Assembly (NCBI RefSeq): GCF_000317475.1 | Contig: NC_019729.1 | Span: 4,974,501 to 5,038,500 of the forward strand | DNA: 64,000 nucleotides | Direction of reading: 5' to 3' | Origin: Oscillatoria nigro-viridis PCC 7112 | Lineage (GTDB): Bacteria; Cyanobacteriota; Cyanobacteriia; Cyanobacteriales; Microcoleaceae | Shown: one piece after another, positions 1 through 10,812 of the stretch | How positions within the stretch are numbered: the stretch's first letter is position 1 | Layout: each line of letters starts with the position of its first letter | The notes under the pieces: generated by a model | What the model was told of the DNA's origin: nothing | Seen by the model: the letters and a program-made list of their open reading frames with translations, nothing else | The model's database searches: none | Program-made: the position numbers and the translations under genes

Positions 1-166
1 CAATACCCGGGCCGCAAGCAACATCTAGAACTGTGTCTTTGTCAGATACACTCGCCATCTTCATCAGTAAATCCAGAGATTCTTGATTTGTGTGAGCGTA
101 CAAGTTAGAGAATGGAATTGCCTGACGAGTGAACTGGTCGATGATGGATTCCTGATGTGCGGTCAT
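1..166 (-). CDS. class I SAM-dependent methyltransferase, 5' part only
   Basis: The minus strand has an ATG at 166-164 and stays open to the left edge of the window, giving about 55 residues that begin MTAHQESIIDQFTRQAIPF. The translation reaches VLDVACGPGI, the glycine-rich motif I loop that binds S-adenosylmethionine in Rossmann-fold methyltransferases. The N-terminal part resembles UbiE/COQ5-like or generic Methyltransf_11 proteins, where a short helical lead precedes motif I. The substrate cannot be told because the rest of the gene lies outside the window. The following 204 bp up to the next gene carry no coding signal. Confidence 0.75.
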   Translation of the reverse strand, partial: MTAHQESIIDQFTRQAIPFSNLYAHTNQESLDLLMKMASVSDKDTVLDVACGPGI

Positions 167-370
167 GGTTTGTGACACGGGTAAAGGACTATGTTTGCAG
201 TTTAGCATTACGCATTGTTTTGAGTCTTAGCAGTTTGTAGAAGCTTTAACATGGTATCTGCTACTTCAACCGCCTCATTGGGCTATCGCACAATTATATT
301 CTGTCATTGTTGGCGGCTAACTTGTAGTCAGGAGCGACTAAAGCCACTCCTGCAATGTTTATTTCACCTA

Positions 371-1273
371 TTAAATATTTTTAACTGCCCCACCTGCGAT
401 CGCCGTTAAAATTGCCACGCCAAAAGCCAGCCGATACCACACAAACACCCACGTATTTTGAGTTTGCAGGAACTTCATCAGCCACGCGATCGACAAATAA
501 GAAAACACAAATGCCGAAATCGTTCCTACTATCAAAGCTGCAACTCCAGCATCGCCGACTCCTTCTCCCAAAGCACCCTTCAATTCCACTAATCCAGCCA
601 GAGTAATTGCCGGAATTCCCAATAAAAAAGAAAACCGCGCGGCGGCGGGTCTTTCCAATCCTATCAACAATCCTGCTGTTAGGGTAGAACCCGATCGCGA
701 ACACCCCGGAATCAATGCCATTGCTTGAGCTAATCCCATCAAAATACCGTCTTGAACAGTTAATTTTTCATAAGTGCGATTGCGCTTGCCAATTTTTTCT
801 GCTATTGCTAACAGCAGCGACATGACGATCGAAGCAATGGCGATCGCACCCAAACTTCTTAGCGGGGACTTGTCAAAATCTGGAACCAATATCTTGATTA
901 GCAGCCCAAAAAAGACTACAGGTATTGTTCCCAAAGCAATGCCCAATGCGATCCGAAACTCTTGCGAATTGTAGTCGCGCCGCACCACGGCATCTACAGC
1001 ACCAAAAGTTATAGTTGTCAAGTCTTTCCAGAAATACCAAAGCACTGCGACAATGCTGCCCAACTGAATAACAGCAGTATAAGCAACCCCCGGATCGCCC
1101 CATCCCAGGGCGATCGGCACTACCTTCAAATGAGCGCTGCTGCTGATGGGCAAAAACTCTGTTAATCCTTGTACAATTCCTAAAACAATCGCCTGCACCA
1201 GATTGATTTGAGTCTGGCCGGAAACATCAGCAGCGGGAGTTTGGGCGAGGAGTGCGTCAAGCAAAGCTATCAT
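371..1273 (-). CDS. uppP: undecaprenyl-diphosphatase UppP (BacA family)
   Basis: This is a 300-residue integral membrane protein. It dephosphorylates undecaprenyl diphosphate to the monophosphate, recycling the lipid carrier of peptidoglycan and surface-polysaccharide synthesis; overexpressed members confer bacitracin resistance. The two family signatures are visible. Near residues 35-50 is the segment QGLTEFLPISSSAHL, with the catalytic Glu and the Ser-rich loop. Near residue 190 is PGCSRSGSTLTAGL with the conserved Arg. About eight hydrophobic segments follow the usual pattern and the length is typical. The N-terminal 25 residues are a little longer than in many homologues, so the true start could be slightly downstream. 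It is monocistronic here, between the methyltransferase and a divergently oriented gene. Confidence 0.95.
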   Translation of the reverse strand: MIALLDALLAQTPAADVSGQTQINLVQAIVLGIVQGLTEFLPISSSAHLKVVPIALGWGDPGVAYTAVIQLGSIVAVLWYFWKDLTTITFGAVDAVVRRDYNSQEFRIALGIALGTIPVVFFGLLIKILVPDFDKSPLRSLGAIAIASIVMSLLLAIAEKIGKRNRTYEKLTVQDGILMGLAQAMALIPGCSRSGSTLTAGLLIGLERPAAARFSFLLGIPAITLAGLVELKGALGEGVGDAGVAALIVGTISAFVFSYLSIAWLMKFLQTQNTWVFVWYRLAFGVAILTAIAGGAVKNI

Positions 1274-1594
1274 TAGTTGTAAATTCCCAGTTGTCAGTTT
1301 CTAGCAATCAGTTGAGTTTAATATCTTGCACCCTTATGGGAAGCTAGAAGACCACCCCACCACAAATAAATTTTATTGTGGCGCGGACAGTTCCAGTCTG
1401 CCCTTGAAAAGCCATCGCAAATAGCGATCTTCGGGCTGTAGAATCGCCTTGTCGATCGCCACTATCAGCAATTTACGATCGTAGAGCCGAAACTACTTTA
1501 ACCTACTCAACAACATTTGCCTACATTTTGCTGATAAACTTAGGAAAGTTTTTGCATCTGATTTCGCTTTCGTTACAGCAACTGCCCACAACCT
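1274..1594. repeat. intergenic region with a CCACAA/TTGTGG hairpin repeat
   Basis: This 321-bp gap between divergent genes holds a hairpin at 1360-1381 (CCACAA, 10-nt AT-rich loop, TTGTGG). It is followed by a GC-rich stretch with the word CAGTCTGCCC. The same design recurs at 16386-16410 and 16497-16521, so it belongs to a dispersed intergenic repeat family. The promoters of both flanking genes must also lie here, but I see no convincing -35/-10 pair. Confidence 0.6.
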
Positions 1595-2206
1595 ATGATA
1601 TTTCCTGAGAACAAAAATTCACTTGTTACTGCTGCTTCTGGCATCCGCTGGCTGAGGCGAATCTTGTCAGCCAGTCTGTTAACAGTGGCGATCGCACTTA
1701 GCTTCATACTGCTAAGCGGCACTGCGCCCGCCTTGGCAACTCTCACCGACGATCGCTTCGACGGTACAATATTTGCCCTCTACGCCGGCAACGGTTCCCT
1801 AGTTCCTCCTAAAGTCAAGATTGCAGATTCTTTCAAACGCCATAAACCCGTATTGTTAGTTTTTTACACTGATGACAGCAGCGACTCCAAGCAATACGCG
1901 ATCGTCGTCTCTCAACTCCAAGAATTTTACGGCCGCGAAGCCGATTTTATCCCCGTAACAATTGACTCTTTGCCTCCGGAACCGTCACCAGAAATCACGG
2001 AACCCAGCCATTATTACGAAGGCTTCGTACCTCAAACTGTCATCCTAGACCAATCGGGAAAAGTAGTTTTTAACGAAAAAGGACAAATACCGTTTGAGCA
2101 GGTAGATGATGCTTTTCGGAAAGTATTTGACTTGCTGCCTAGAGAACAATCAATCCCTCTAAAACGCCGCATTGTGAACGAACTTAACGTCGAATTATCG
2201 AAGTAA
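1595..2206 (+). CDS. thioredoxin-like-fold exported/thylakoid protein
   Basis: This 203-residue protein starts with a basic segment and then a hydrophobic stretch (about residues 25-48, LLTVAIALSFILLSG) ending in an Ala-rich APALA site. That fits a signal peptide or membrane anchor directing it to the thylakoid lumen or periplasm. The remainder has a thioredoxin-like pattern: a KPVLLVFYTDD strand-turn where a CxxC redox motif would normally sit, a DFIPVTIDS strand, and GFVPQTVILDQSGKVVF as the cis-Pro region. The CxxC motif is absent, so it is unlikely to be a dithiol oxidoreductase. From memory, cyanobacterial homologues are sometimes annotated as a thylakoid membrane photosystem I accumulation factor; I cannot confirm that assignment here. 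Confidence 0.7.
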   Translation: MIFPENKNSLVTAASGIRWLRRILSASLLTVAIALSFILLSGTAPALATLTDDRFDGTIFALYAGNGSLVPPKVKIADSFKRHKPVLLVFYTDDSSDSKQYAIVVSQLQEFYGREADFIPVTIDSLPPEPSPEITEPSHYYEGFVPQTVILDQSGKVVFNEKGQIPFEQVDDAFRKVFDLLPREQSIPLKRRIVNELNVELSK

Positions 2207-2222
2207 AATGTGGCAATAAGTA

Positions 2223-2348
2223 ATATCGATTCCGGTTGCACCGGAATTATTGTTGACTGTTGACTGTTGAATCGGGCTAGAAAAACAGAATGGTTGAGTG
2301 TTAACTGTTGACTCGATTTTATTATGCCGATGCAACCGGAAAGGATAT
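2223..2348. repeat. MITE-like inverted-repeat element, copy 1
   Basis: The element is bounded by imperfect terminal inverted repeats. The left end reads ATATCGATTCCGGTTGCA; the reverse complement of the right end reads ATATCCTTTCCGGTTGCA. The core is built of GACTGTTGACTGTTGA-type words plus a GAATGGTTGAGTGTTAA segment. A closely similar copy is at 25047-25173, and a relative with the same ends but a different core is at 15162-15265. No ORF lies inside. It sits 16 bp after the stop codon of the thioredoxin-fold gene. Confidence 0.75.
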
Positions 2349-2439
2349 AAGCTAACTTCCATAAACGAAATACTTCCGAGGCCCGACTTCTTGCACAAGT
2401 CAGGTCTCGAACAGCTATCAAACCAATTCAGTATTAAAA

Positions 2440-3369
2440 ATGAAGTCGGAAATCAAAATCTTATTAATCGCGGTTCTGACGGTATTTTTTGTTTTAAAAA
2501 CTGCCGAAGTTGGGCGATCGATAATTAGCGCTTTTCCTGACAGCAGTTCCCGCAAACCTTTAGCTTTAAATCAATATACAGGCGTCGCCTATCTTGATGG
2601 GGCTTTGTGTACTGGTTCGCTGCTAAGGGGAGGTTTGTACGTTCTCACAGCGGCCCACTGTCTGAACGAAGGCGGAGTTAAGGTTCCTGCTGAAACGGCA
2701 ATTAAAGCAATTTTTAAATTGCCTAGCGGTGAAGTTAGCATCCCCGTTAGCAAATATTATATCCATCCGGGCTGGACTGGTTACGAATCGGAGGTTGGCA
2801 ACGATATTGCTATTTTGAAGCTGAAAAGGGTCGCGCCGCCAAGTATCGAACAGTACGAGATAAATAGAAACAAAAATGAAGTGGGTAAAGTATTGACAAA
2901 AGTTGGATACGGATATATTGGTTTAGGTGCAAAGGGACAGGATGAAAATTCTAATTCTGAGGCGAAAAGGTATAGCGGACAGAATCGCTATGATGCTTTA
3001 ATTGATGTTTTGAAAGATGCTACAGAATCAGATATGTCGCAATTGGTTTTGGGAAGTCAATTAATCTTTGATTTTGACGCGGGAACTAGCGAACACGATG
3101 CTTTGGGGAGGCATTTTCCGAGGTTGCGCGATCGCGGTTTGGGAAAAAATGAGATAGCTACGGCTAGCGGAGATTCGGGCGGGCCTTCGTTTGTTGACGG
3201 GAAGATTGCGGGGATTAGTTCTTGGGGTTATAGCGATCGAGGATTTTTCAAAACAAACATCAGCGATATTGATAAAATTGACGATAATGGCAGTTTTGGG
3301 GAAATTTCCGGCGACACGCGGGTATCATTTTATGCAAGCTGGATCGATCGGGTGACAAAAAATCCCTGA
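2440..3369 (+). CDS. trypsin-like serine protease (family S1)
   Basis: This is a 309-residue secreted or membrane-anchored protease with the complete catalytic triad: His73 in LTAAHC, Asp122 in GNDIAIL and Ser246 in SGDSGGP. A hydrophobic N-terminal segment (residues 6-20) serves as signal peptide or anchor. The region between Asp and Ser is longer than in minimal trypsins and includes a polar loop around residues 160-200. Chymotrypsin-fold S1A enzymes hydrolyse peptide bonds; the specificity pocket cannot be judged reliably here. The last codons, including the TGA stop at 3367-3369, lie inside the degenerate terminal repeat of the CRISPR array (3356-3392), so the array abuts and has apparently shaped the C-terminus. 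Confidence 0.93.
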   Translation: MKSEIKILLIAVLTVFFVLKTAEVGRSIISAFPDSSSRKPLALNQYTGVAYLDGALCTGSLLRGGLYVLTAAHCLNEGGVKVPAETAIKAIFKLPSGEVSIPVSKYYIHPGWTGYESEVGNDIAILKLKRVAPPSIEQYEINRNKNEVGKVLTKVGYGYIGLGAKGQDENSNSEAKRYSGQNRYDALIDVLKDATESDMSQLVLGSQLIFDFDAGTSEHDALGRHFPRLRDRGLGKNEIATASGDSGGPSFVDGKIAGISSWGYSDRGFFKTNISDIDKIDDNGSFGEISGDTRVSFYASWIDRVTKNP

Positions 3370-3392
3370 TAGGGTTTTAGTTTAATTGCGGG
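3356..3392 (-). repeat. degenerate terminal CRISPR repeat overlapping the protease stop codon
   Basis: Relative to the consensus, the first five bases (plus strand) are replaced, and there are three further substitutions: CCCTAAT to CCCTGAT, TTTGATTG to TTTAATTG, and the last base. The changed bases include the 3' handle in crRNA orientation. Decay of this kind is typical of the leader-distal end of an array. The TGA at 3367-3369 that ends the protease gene lies within it. Confidence 0.9.
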
Positions 3393-6300
3393 GTAGTGGT
3401 TTACTATGCTTTCACCCTTCCAAAAGCTGTAGTTTCAATCCCTAATAGGGTTTTAGTTTGATTGCGGCATTAAACCCCGCATACAGTGCCATAGCCTTTT
3501 TAAGAGTTTCAATCCCTAATAGGGTTTTAGTTTGATTGCGGCAAGCTGAGGGCCACAAAATGGGATCAATGCAAATATTAGTTTCAATCCCTAATAGGGT
3601 TTTAGTTTGATTGCGGCCTACCACGCCGACGCATGGAAGTTAGCTTATCCTGTTTCAATCCCTAATAGGGTTTTAGTTTGATTGCGGCAGTACCGCGTCA
3701 GTTGGGCGTGGCTTGAGTTTGATGTTTCAATCCCTAATAGGGTTTTAGTTTGATTGCGGCGATATAGCGTTTACGATGGCTATTGGTACTTCCAGTCGTT
3801 TCAATCCCTAATAGGGTTTTAGTTTGATTGCGGCAAAAATCGGTATATTTCCCAACCGGGTAGCCCCGGTTTGGTTTCAATCCCTAATAGGGTTTTAGTT
3901 TGATTGCGGCCCAAAGCCATGTTGGCGCCGATCGCAACTGTGCGGTTTCAATCCCTAATAGGGTTTTAGTTTGATTGCGGCCTATGAGGCCCTAAAGCTG
4001 AAGGATTGGGCTCTAGTTTCAATCCCTAATAGGGTTTTAGTTTGATTGCGGCCGACCCCCCTTAAAAAGGGGGGTTTCGGCTGTTAGGGGGTTTCAATCC
4101 CTAATAGGGTTTTAGTTTGATTGCGGCCCAGCCGCTCAAGCTCTTGGCTGGCGGGTAATTGTTTCAATCCCTAATAGGGTTTTAGTTTGATTGCGGCTCT
4201 AGGGTGAAAAGCTTGAATTCTTCCGAGAGGTTTCAATCCCTAATAGGGTTTTAGTTTGATTGCGGCTATCACTCCGGGCCCCTCACACCGGAGATGGTGG
4301 TTTCAATCCCTAATAGGGTTTTAGTTTGATTGCGGCGGGGCGATACCAGCAAGCACCACCATTAATCAAGGTCATGTTTCAATCCCTAATAGGGTTTTAG
4401 TTTGATTGCGGCTGAAAAGTCATTGGCGCGGGCGGAAGCGACGCTTCCTGTTTCAATCCCTAATAGGGTTTTAGTTTGATTGCGGCTATATTTTAGCCTG
4501 AAACTCGTTGAGAGAAATCAAACAATGTGAGTTTCAATCCCTAATAGGGTTTTAGTTTGATTGCGGCTCTGCTTGTCCATTTATAGCTTAAGTACCCGTT
4601 GTTTCAATCCCTAATAGGGTTTTAGTTTGATTGCGGCGCTTACAGAGTTTAAAGCTTGGGCTAGCGCAGGGTTTCAATCCCTAATAGGGTTTTAGTTTGA
4701 TTGCGGCAAATGGTGGAAACCTGGGGGGATGAAAATCAAAGTTTCAATCCCTAATAGGGTTTTAGTTTGATTGCGGCAACAAAGCGACTGTTGCTGATGT
4801 TCCGAGTGAGGTTTCAATCCCTAATAGGGTTTTAGTTTGATTGCGGCTTGGATGCCTCAAAATCAAATCCTTCCCGTTGTTTGTGTTTCAATCCCTAATA
4901 GGGTTTTAGTTTGATTGCGGCTGAATATCGTGGTTATCAATGCTATAAGGTTTTTCCAAGTTTCAATCCCTAATAGGGTTTTAGTTTGATTGCGGCATAA
5001 TTTCCAAATTGGAGAAAAGTTTACTAGCAGTTTCAATCCCTAATAGGGTTTTAGTTTGATTGCGGCAAATTTTGTTCCACATCAGTCTTTGAGAATTGAT
5101 TCCCGAGTTTCAATCCCTAATAGGGTTTTAGTTTGATTGCGGCATGAAGATATTGAATATTACGATCGCCTTGTGATTGGTTTCAATCCCTAATAGGGTT
5201 TTAGTTTGATTGCGGCTATACTGGCAGCCTTCTGGCTGGAGTATTGGTGGTTTCAATCCCTAATAGGGTTTTAGTTTGATTGCGGCCCGCCACGACAAAG
5301 TATCGAATTTCAAATTTAATGGGCGTTTCAATCCCTAATAGGGTTTTAGTTTGATTGCGGCAAACCCACAGCCCCCACACCAGCCCGCGAGAGCACAGTT
5401 TCAATCCCTAATAGGGTTTTAGTTTGATTGCGGCTTGGACCACCGCCGAGGGGAACTGCAACAACTACGCCCAGTTTCAATCCCTAATAGGGTTTTAGTT
5501 TGATTGCGGCTAAACTGCTGGTGTCCGAATCTGCTCCTACCAACAAGTTTCAATCCCTAATAGGGTTTTAGTTTGATTGCGGCTCGGCCCAATCCTCCGG
5601 CTGTTTCAACAGCACCACAGCCCGTTTCAATCCCTAATAGGGTTTTAGTTTGATTGCGGCTAGGCTTCCGGGGTGTTCCACTAATTTGAGCGGGTTTCAA
5701 TCCCTAATAGGGTTTTAGTTTGATTGCGGCAAGAAATAGAGGTTTTGGTAAACCTCAGCCGGAAACACTTAGTTTCAATCCCTAATAGGGTTTTAGTTTG
5801 ATTGCGGCGCTGGTAATCTGATCTCAATGAATGAAATTAAAGAAGTTTCAATCCCTAATAGGGTTTTAGTTTGATTGCGGCTCAAAAATTACGCAGGCAT
5901 AATCAGCAAGCTTGCACGTTTCAATCCCTAATAGGGTTTTAGTTTGATTGCGGCTGAAGATAATTATTATATATATACTAAGGGGTCAAACGTTTCAATC
6001 CCTAATAGGGTTTTAGTTTGATTGCGGCACGAACGACAGATAGATCTCAATCAAGACGAAGCGTTTCAATCCCTAATAGGGTTTTAGTTTGATTGCGGCT
6101 TGCGATTAGTTAGTCAGCCCCACGAGAATTTAGGGTTTCAATCCCTAATAGGGTTTTAGTTTGATTGCGGCGTTACGCTGGCAATCCCTTCTACTGTCAC
6201 CCACACGGCGGCGGGTTTCAATCCCTAATAGGGTTTTAGTTTGATTGCGGCCAGAGCGTAAATTGTGCAATTGCTCGGTAATTCCATACGTTTCAATCCC

Positions 6301-9300
6301 TAATAGGGTTTTAGTTTGATTGCGGCCTGGCTCAGCTCAATTATGAGAGGAGCAATGTAATATGTTTCAATCCCTAATAGGGTTTTAGTTTGATTGCGGC
6401 AATAATCATAAAGCCACCACTGAAGAAATTATGAAGTTTCAATCCCTAATAGGGTTTTAGTTTGATTGCGGCCGACGTTGGCAGACCAATTGGTCGCAAA
6501 ATACAATTGTTTCAATCCCTAATAGGGTTTTAGTTTGATTGCGGCCCGCCGAATTCCGCCAGATTGAATGGCTTTGGAAGTTTCAATCCCTAATAGGGTT
6601 TTAGTTTGATTGCGGCTCGCCAAAGCAACGCCTGGGAGGTGGTAGAAGGGAAAGTTTCAATCCCTAATAGGGTTTTAGTTTGATTGCGGCTTGTACGCGG
6701 GGCGCTTGGTGTTATTTTTTTGGGTTTCAATCCCTAATAGGGTTTTAGTTTGATTGCGGCTGGATCGCATCCCTCGACCTCTGGCAACAAATCAAAATAG
6801 CGTTTCAATCCCTAATAGGGTTTTAGTTTGATTGCGGCCCACAGCCTTAAGCCCTTCGGGAGTGTGCCGCGACCAGTTTCAATCCCTAATAGGGTTTTAG
6901 TTTGATTGCGGCTTATCAGCGACCTTACCCAAAGCCGGCAAAAGGGGAAGAATTCGGGTTTCAATCCCTAATAGGGTTTTAGTTTGATTGCGGCCGGAAA
7001 GAGTTTATGCGCCCTCAAAGCGATACTTGCGGTTTCAATCCCTAATAGGGTTTTAGTTTGATTGCGGCTAGAGGCGTACAAGTCGAAGTATTTAAATCAC
7101 TCGTTTCAATCCCTAATAGGGTTTTAGTTTGATTGCGGCAAATGATTCGAGCCTCGATACCCTCAGCCCTGGAGTCTCTTGATTTGTTTCAATCCCTAAT
7201 AGGGTTTTAGTTTGATTGCGGCCCCCTCAATTCACTCAAGCTCGCACCAAATACAAGGTTTCAATCCCTAATAGGGTTTTAGTTTGATTGCGGCCTGTCA
7301 TCCTTGATGAGTCGGTGTCTGTGATTAGTTTCAATCCCTAATAGGGTTTTAGTTTGATTGCGGCAGCATTAAGTGATCCTCGTCAAACTGATATATTAGC
7401 TATGTTTCAATCCCTAATAGGGTTTTAGTTTGATTGCGGCGGTGGTTGTCGTAGTGGAAAGCAGGATCTCGATCGTTTCAATCCCTAATAGGGTTTTAGT
7501 TTGATTGCGGCTCTACCATCTAACTATCAACAACGACATAACCCATCCGTCAAGTTTCAATCCCTAATAGGGTTTTAGTTTGATTGCGGCTTGGGTACGA
7601 TAAGCCCCAGCCCGGATTACTCTAGTTTCAATCCCTAATAGGGTTTTAGTTTGATTGCGGCTCGAGTTGGTTTGTGGGAGACTACCCGATTTACTGTATC
7701 AGTTTCAATCCCTAATAGGGTTTTAGTTTGATTGCGGCCCTGCGACAGCGGTTGGTGTTTTAGATGTGACAGCACCTAGTTTCAATCCCTAATAGGGTTT
7801 TAGTTTGATTGCGGCCTTACACAATGTTAAGCTTTTACTCCCCACCATCTGTGCAGTTTCAATCCCTAATAGGGTTTTAGTTTGATTGCGGCGTGTCGCC
7901 GACCTCCAGCAGTCGCAGGCAGCTTACCAAAAACAGCAGTTAGTTTCAATCCCTAATAGGGTTTTAGTTTGATTGCGGCCGTACTGTTTTGCCAGCTCTG
8001 GGTCTACCCAAAACGCCATAGTTTCAATCCCTAATAGGGTTTTAGTTTGATTGCGGCTGAGTAGAGTCCCGCCAGACTTGCGTGTATTCGATTGAAGTTT
8101 CAATCCCTAATAGGGTTTTAGTTTGATTGCGGCCTAGCTCATTCCACTTTGGATTGTTGGAGTCCCAAAAATACTTGTTTCAATCCCTAATAGGGTTTTA
8201 GTTTGATTGCGGCTGGCTATGGTTGAGGAGTTTATGGGGTCAGAACGTTTTGTTTCAATCCCTAATAGGGTTTTAGTTTGATTGCGGCGGAAAATTGAAT
8301 AACGGCTTGAGCGCTTTCGAGAAGATGGTTTCAATCCCTAATAGGGTTTTAGTTTGATTGCGGCTGAAATTATGAGTTGGGAAGGGCTTTAATCCCTTCA
8401 GTTTCAATCCCTAATAGGGTTTTAGTTTGATTGCGGCTTATTTGTGCGTGTCAAGCGTTTTTATGCGTGTAATTTAGTTTGTTTCAATCCCTAATAGGGT
8501 TTTAGTTTGATTGCGGCCTAAAATCAGGCAAGTACGCATTTCTTGCGTGTGGAAATGTTTCAATCCCTAATAGGGTTTTAGTTTGATTGCGGCCTATCCA
8601 GTCGGACGATGACGCAATTCTATGAAGTTTCAATCCCTAATAGGGTTTTAGTTTGATTGCGGCCCGCCACTTCCTAATTTTCTTCGTTATCATGGTGTTT
8701 CGTTTCAATCCCTAATAGGGTTTTAGTTTGATTGCGGCCTTATGAACAGCTTGATTTAATTTGTGTTGCAGATGTTTCTGGTTTCAATCCCTAATAGGGT
8801 TTTAGTTTGATTGCGGCGTTCCCCCTACTTGTTCTACCTTAGCTTTCATTAAGTTTCAATCCCTAATAGGGTTTTAGTTTGATTGCGGCGCGCAAAATTA
8901 ACTACCATGAAGTATTGGGACCGATTGTTTCAATCCCTAATAGGGTTTTAGTTTGATTGCGGCTTTATGGCTCGGAATTTGAGCTTGCCAGTCAGGAAGA
9001 ACGTTTCAATCCCTAATAGGGTTTTAGTTTGATTGCGGCTAAGAAGCAAATAGAGCATATAGACAAACAAATAGAAACTTTAGTTTCAATCCCTAATAGG
9101 GTTTTAGTTTGATTGCGGCAAAAAACGCAGTCCAATGTTAGACATGAGCAAAATTAAGTTTCAATCCCTAATAGGGTTTTAGTTTGATTGCGGCAAATGC
9201 TTTTCTCCTACAAAAACTACAAATTTAGTTTCAATCCCTAATAGGGTTTTAGTTTGATTGCGGCTCGGGAGTTCTGGTTTTATTGTAGAGGCGCAATTAA

Positions 9301-10451
9301 GTTTCAATCCCTAATAGGGTTTTAGTTTGATTGCGGCCTACTTATAGTCATCATCCCAGAACCCTTACCCCATAGTTTCAATCCCTAATAGGGTTTTAGT
9401 TTGATTGCGGCAGTCACATAAGGAAAGGGAACGAGCCACTAAAGCTTAAGTTTCAATCCCTAATAGGGTTTTAGTTTGATTGCGGCATTGTCTAGAGTGT
9501 ATCTACTAACTTATGATGCCTTGTTTCAATCCCTAATAGGGTTTTAGTTTGATTGCGGCTCTAGAATGCTCAACACCGATTTTTAGTAGTCATAAGTTTC
9601 AATCCCTAATAGGGTTTTAGTTTGATTGCGGCGTGACTATGCTACATCCAGCTTTTTTCCAAATGCCTTTGTTTGTTTCAATCCCTAATAGGGTTTTAGT
9701 TTGATTGCGGCACGTTGCAAGAACAACACGCTGAACAAGTTGTAATACCTCAAGTTTCAATCCCTAATAGGGTTTTAGTTTGATTGCGGCTTGATCGACA
9801 TGATGCAGCTAACCTACTCGATAAAATGGTGGTTTCAATCCCTAATAGGGTTTTAGTTTGATTGCGGCATAATACTAGGTGAAAAAGCAGCTAGAATCAA
9901 ATCGGGTACAAGTTTCAATCCCTAATAGGGTTTTAGTTTGATTGCGGCTAGAGACATTACTTTAGTAGTATATCAGATGAGTTTCAATCCCTAATAGGGT
10001 TTTAGTTTGATTGCGGCTAGCCTCTACTACTTGTCCAGACAATAATACCCCTCCAGTTTCAATCCCTAATAGGGTTTTAGTTTGATTGCGGCTATCGTCC
10101 GCGCGGTCAGCGACCGCACATCGGCAAGTTTCAATCCCTAATAGGGTTTTAGTTTGATTGCGGCGCAAGATTTCGTCTGAGCCGATAGCGCAGCCCAGAG
10201 TTTCAATCCCTAATAGGGTTTTAGTTTGATTGCGGCAACCCGTTCAGCCCAAATTAACAGATTGTAATTAAAGTTTCAATCCCTAATAGGGTTTTAGTTT
10301 GATTGCGGCTTGACAGCACTGATTGGTTCTATCGACCATTGAGGTTTCAATCCCTAATAGGGTTTTAGTTTGATTGCGGCTAATAGTCTTGGGAATTTTG
10401 GGATATTTTTCTCTGTTTCAATCCCTAATAGGGTTTTAGTTTGATTGCGGC
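3356..10451 (-). CRISPR. very large CRISPR array: 95 intact repeats plus one degenerate terminal repeat
   Basis: I counted 95 apparently identical 37-bp repeats, the first at 3432-3468 and the last at 10415-10451, plus one degenerate repeat at 3356-3392. Repeat starts are 69-87 bp apart, so the 95 spacers are 32-50 nt, a wide range; the longest is 7893-7942. On the plus strand the repeat begins GTTTCAATCCCTAATAGGG and ends TTTGATTGCGGC. On the minus strand it therefore ends GGGATTGAAAC, the usual 3' handle, and contains the small palindrome CCCTattAGGG. Handle orientation and the degenerate repeat at the left both put the leader on the right, with transcription on the minus strand. By eye I saw no duplicated spacer. 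No cas gene is in the window, so the subtype (I-D or III-like by repeat style) cannot be settled. Confidence 0.98.
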
Positions 10452-10812
10452 CGCCCGTTCCAGAAGCCTTGCTGTATTTGGTTTTCAAGGTGCAGTTCCG
10501 TGAATCTAAAACAAAAGTACCATTCCAGCCTTTGCCTTGTCAATACCCAAATTTTCATCCTCACTCCAAAACGTTATCCTGTAAAGCTTTCAGACTTTCC
10601 GTGAATCGTTTTTTCAGAGGGTGAGCCTCAAACAGTTGCTGCACGTGGGTTCCAGTCGAAAAATTTCATACCCCGATTTTTACAGCTACCCATTCACGGA
10701 AACTAGGCAAAAAATGTAGTTCGATCGCTCCGAGCACCCGCAGACAGCCACAATTCTCTCCATAATTATAAGCTGTCGAGCAAAATAGATCAGAACCCTT
10801 AAACTTCAAACC
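10452..10812 (-). promoter_or_regulatory. putative CRISPR leader (and promoter region of the plus-strand guanylyltransferase gene)
   Basis: This 361-bp non-coding region separates the leader-proximal repeat from the next gene. It contains a 10-bp word three times: TTCCGTGAAT at 10496-10505 and 10597-10606, and its reverse complement at 10692-10701. A minus-strand TATAAT (complement of ATTATA at 10765-10770) could be the -10 box of the array, but I find no good -35 partner. A small hairpin CCTTG/CAAGG lies near 10460-10485. Calling it the leader follows from repeat orientation and array polarity, not from a known leader motif. Confidence 0.7.

Noticed and set aside
3442..10168. Short minus-strand open frames within the CRISPR array, with recurring RNQTKTLLGIET
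   Set aside because: They are translations of the repeat itself (the recurring peptide is the repeat read on the minus strand) joined through spacers; no ribosome sites or conserved product.
10765..10770. Minus-strand TATAAT as a proven CRISPR promoter
   Set aside because: There is no acceptable -35 sequence at 16-18 bp, so it is mentioned only as a possibility within the leader entry.
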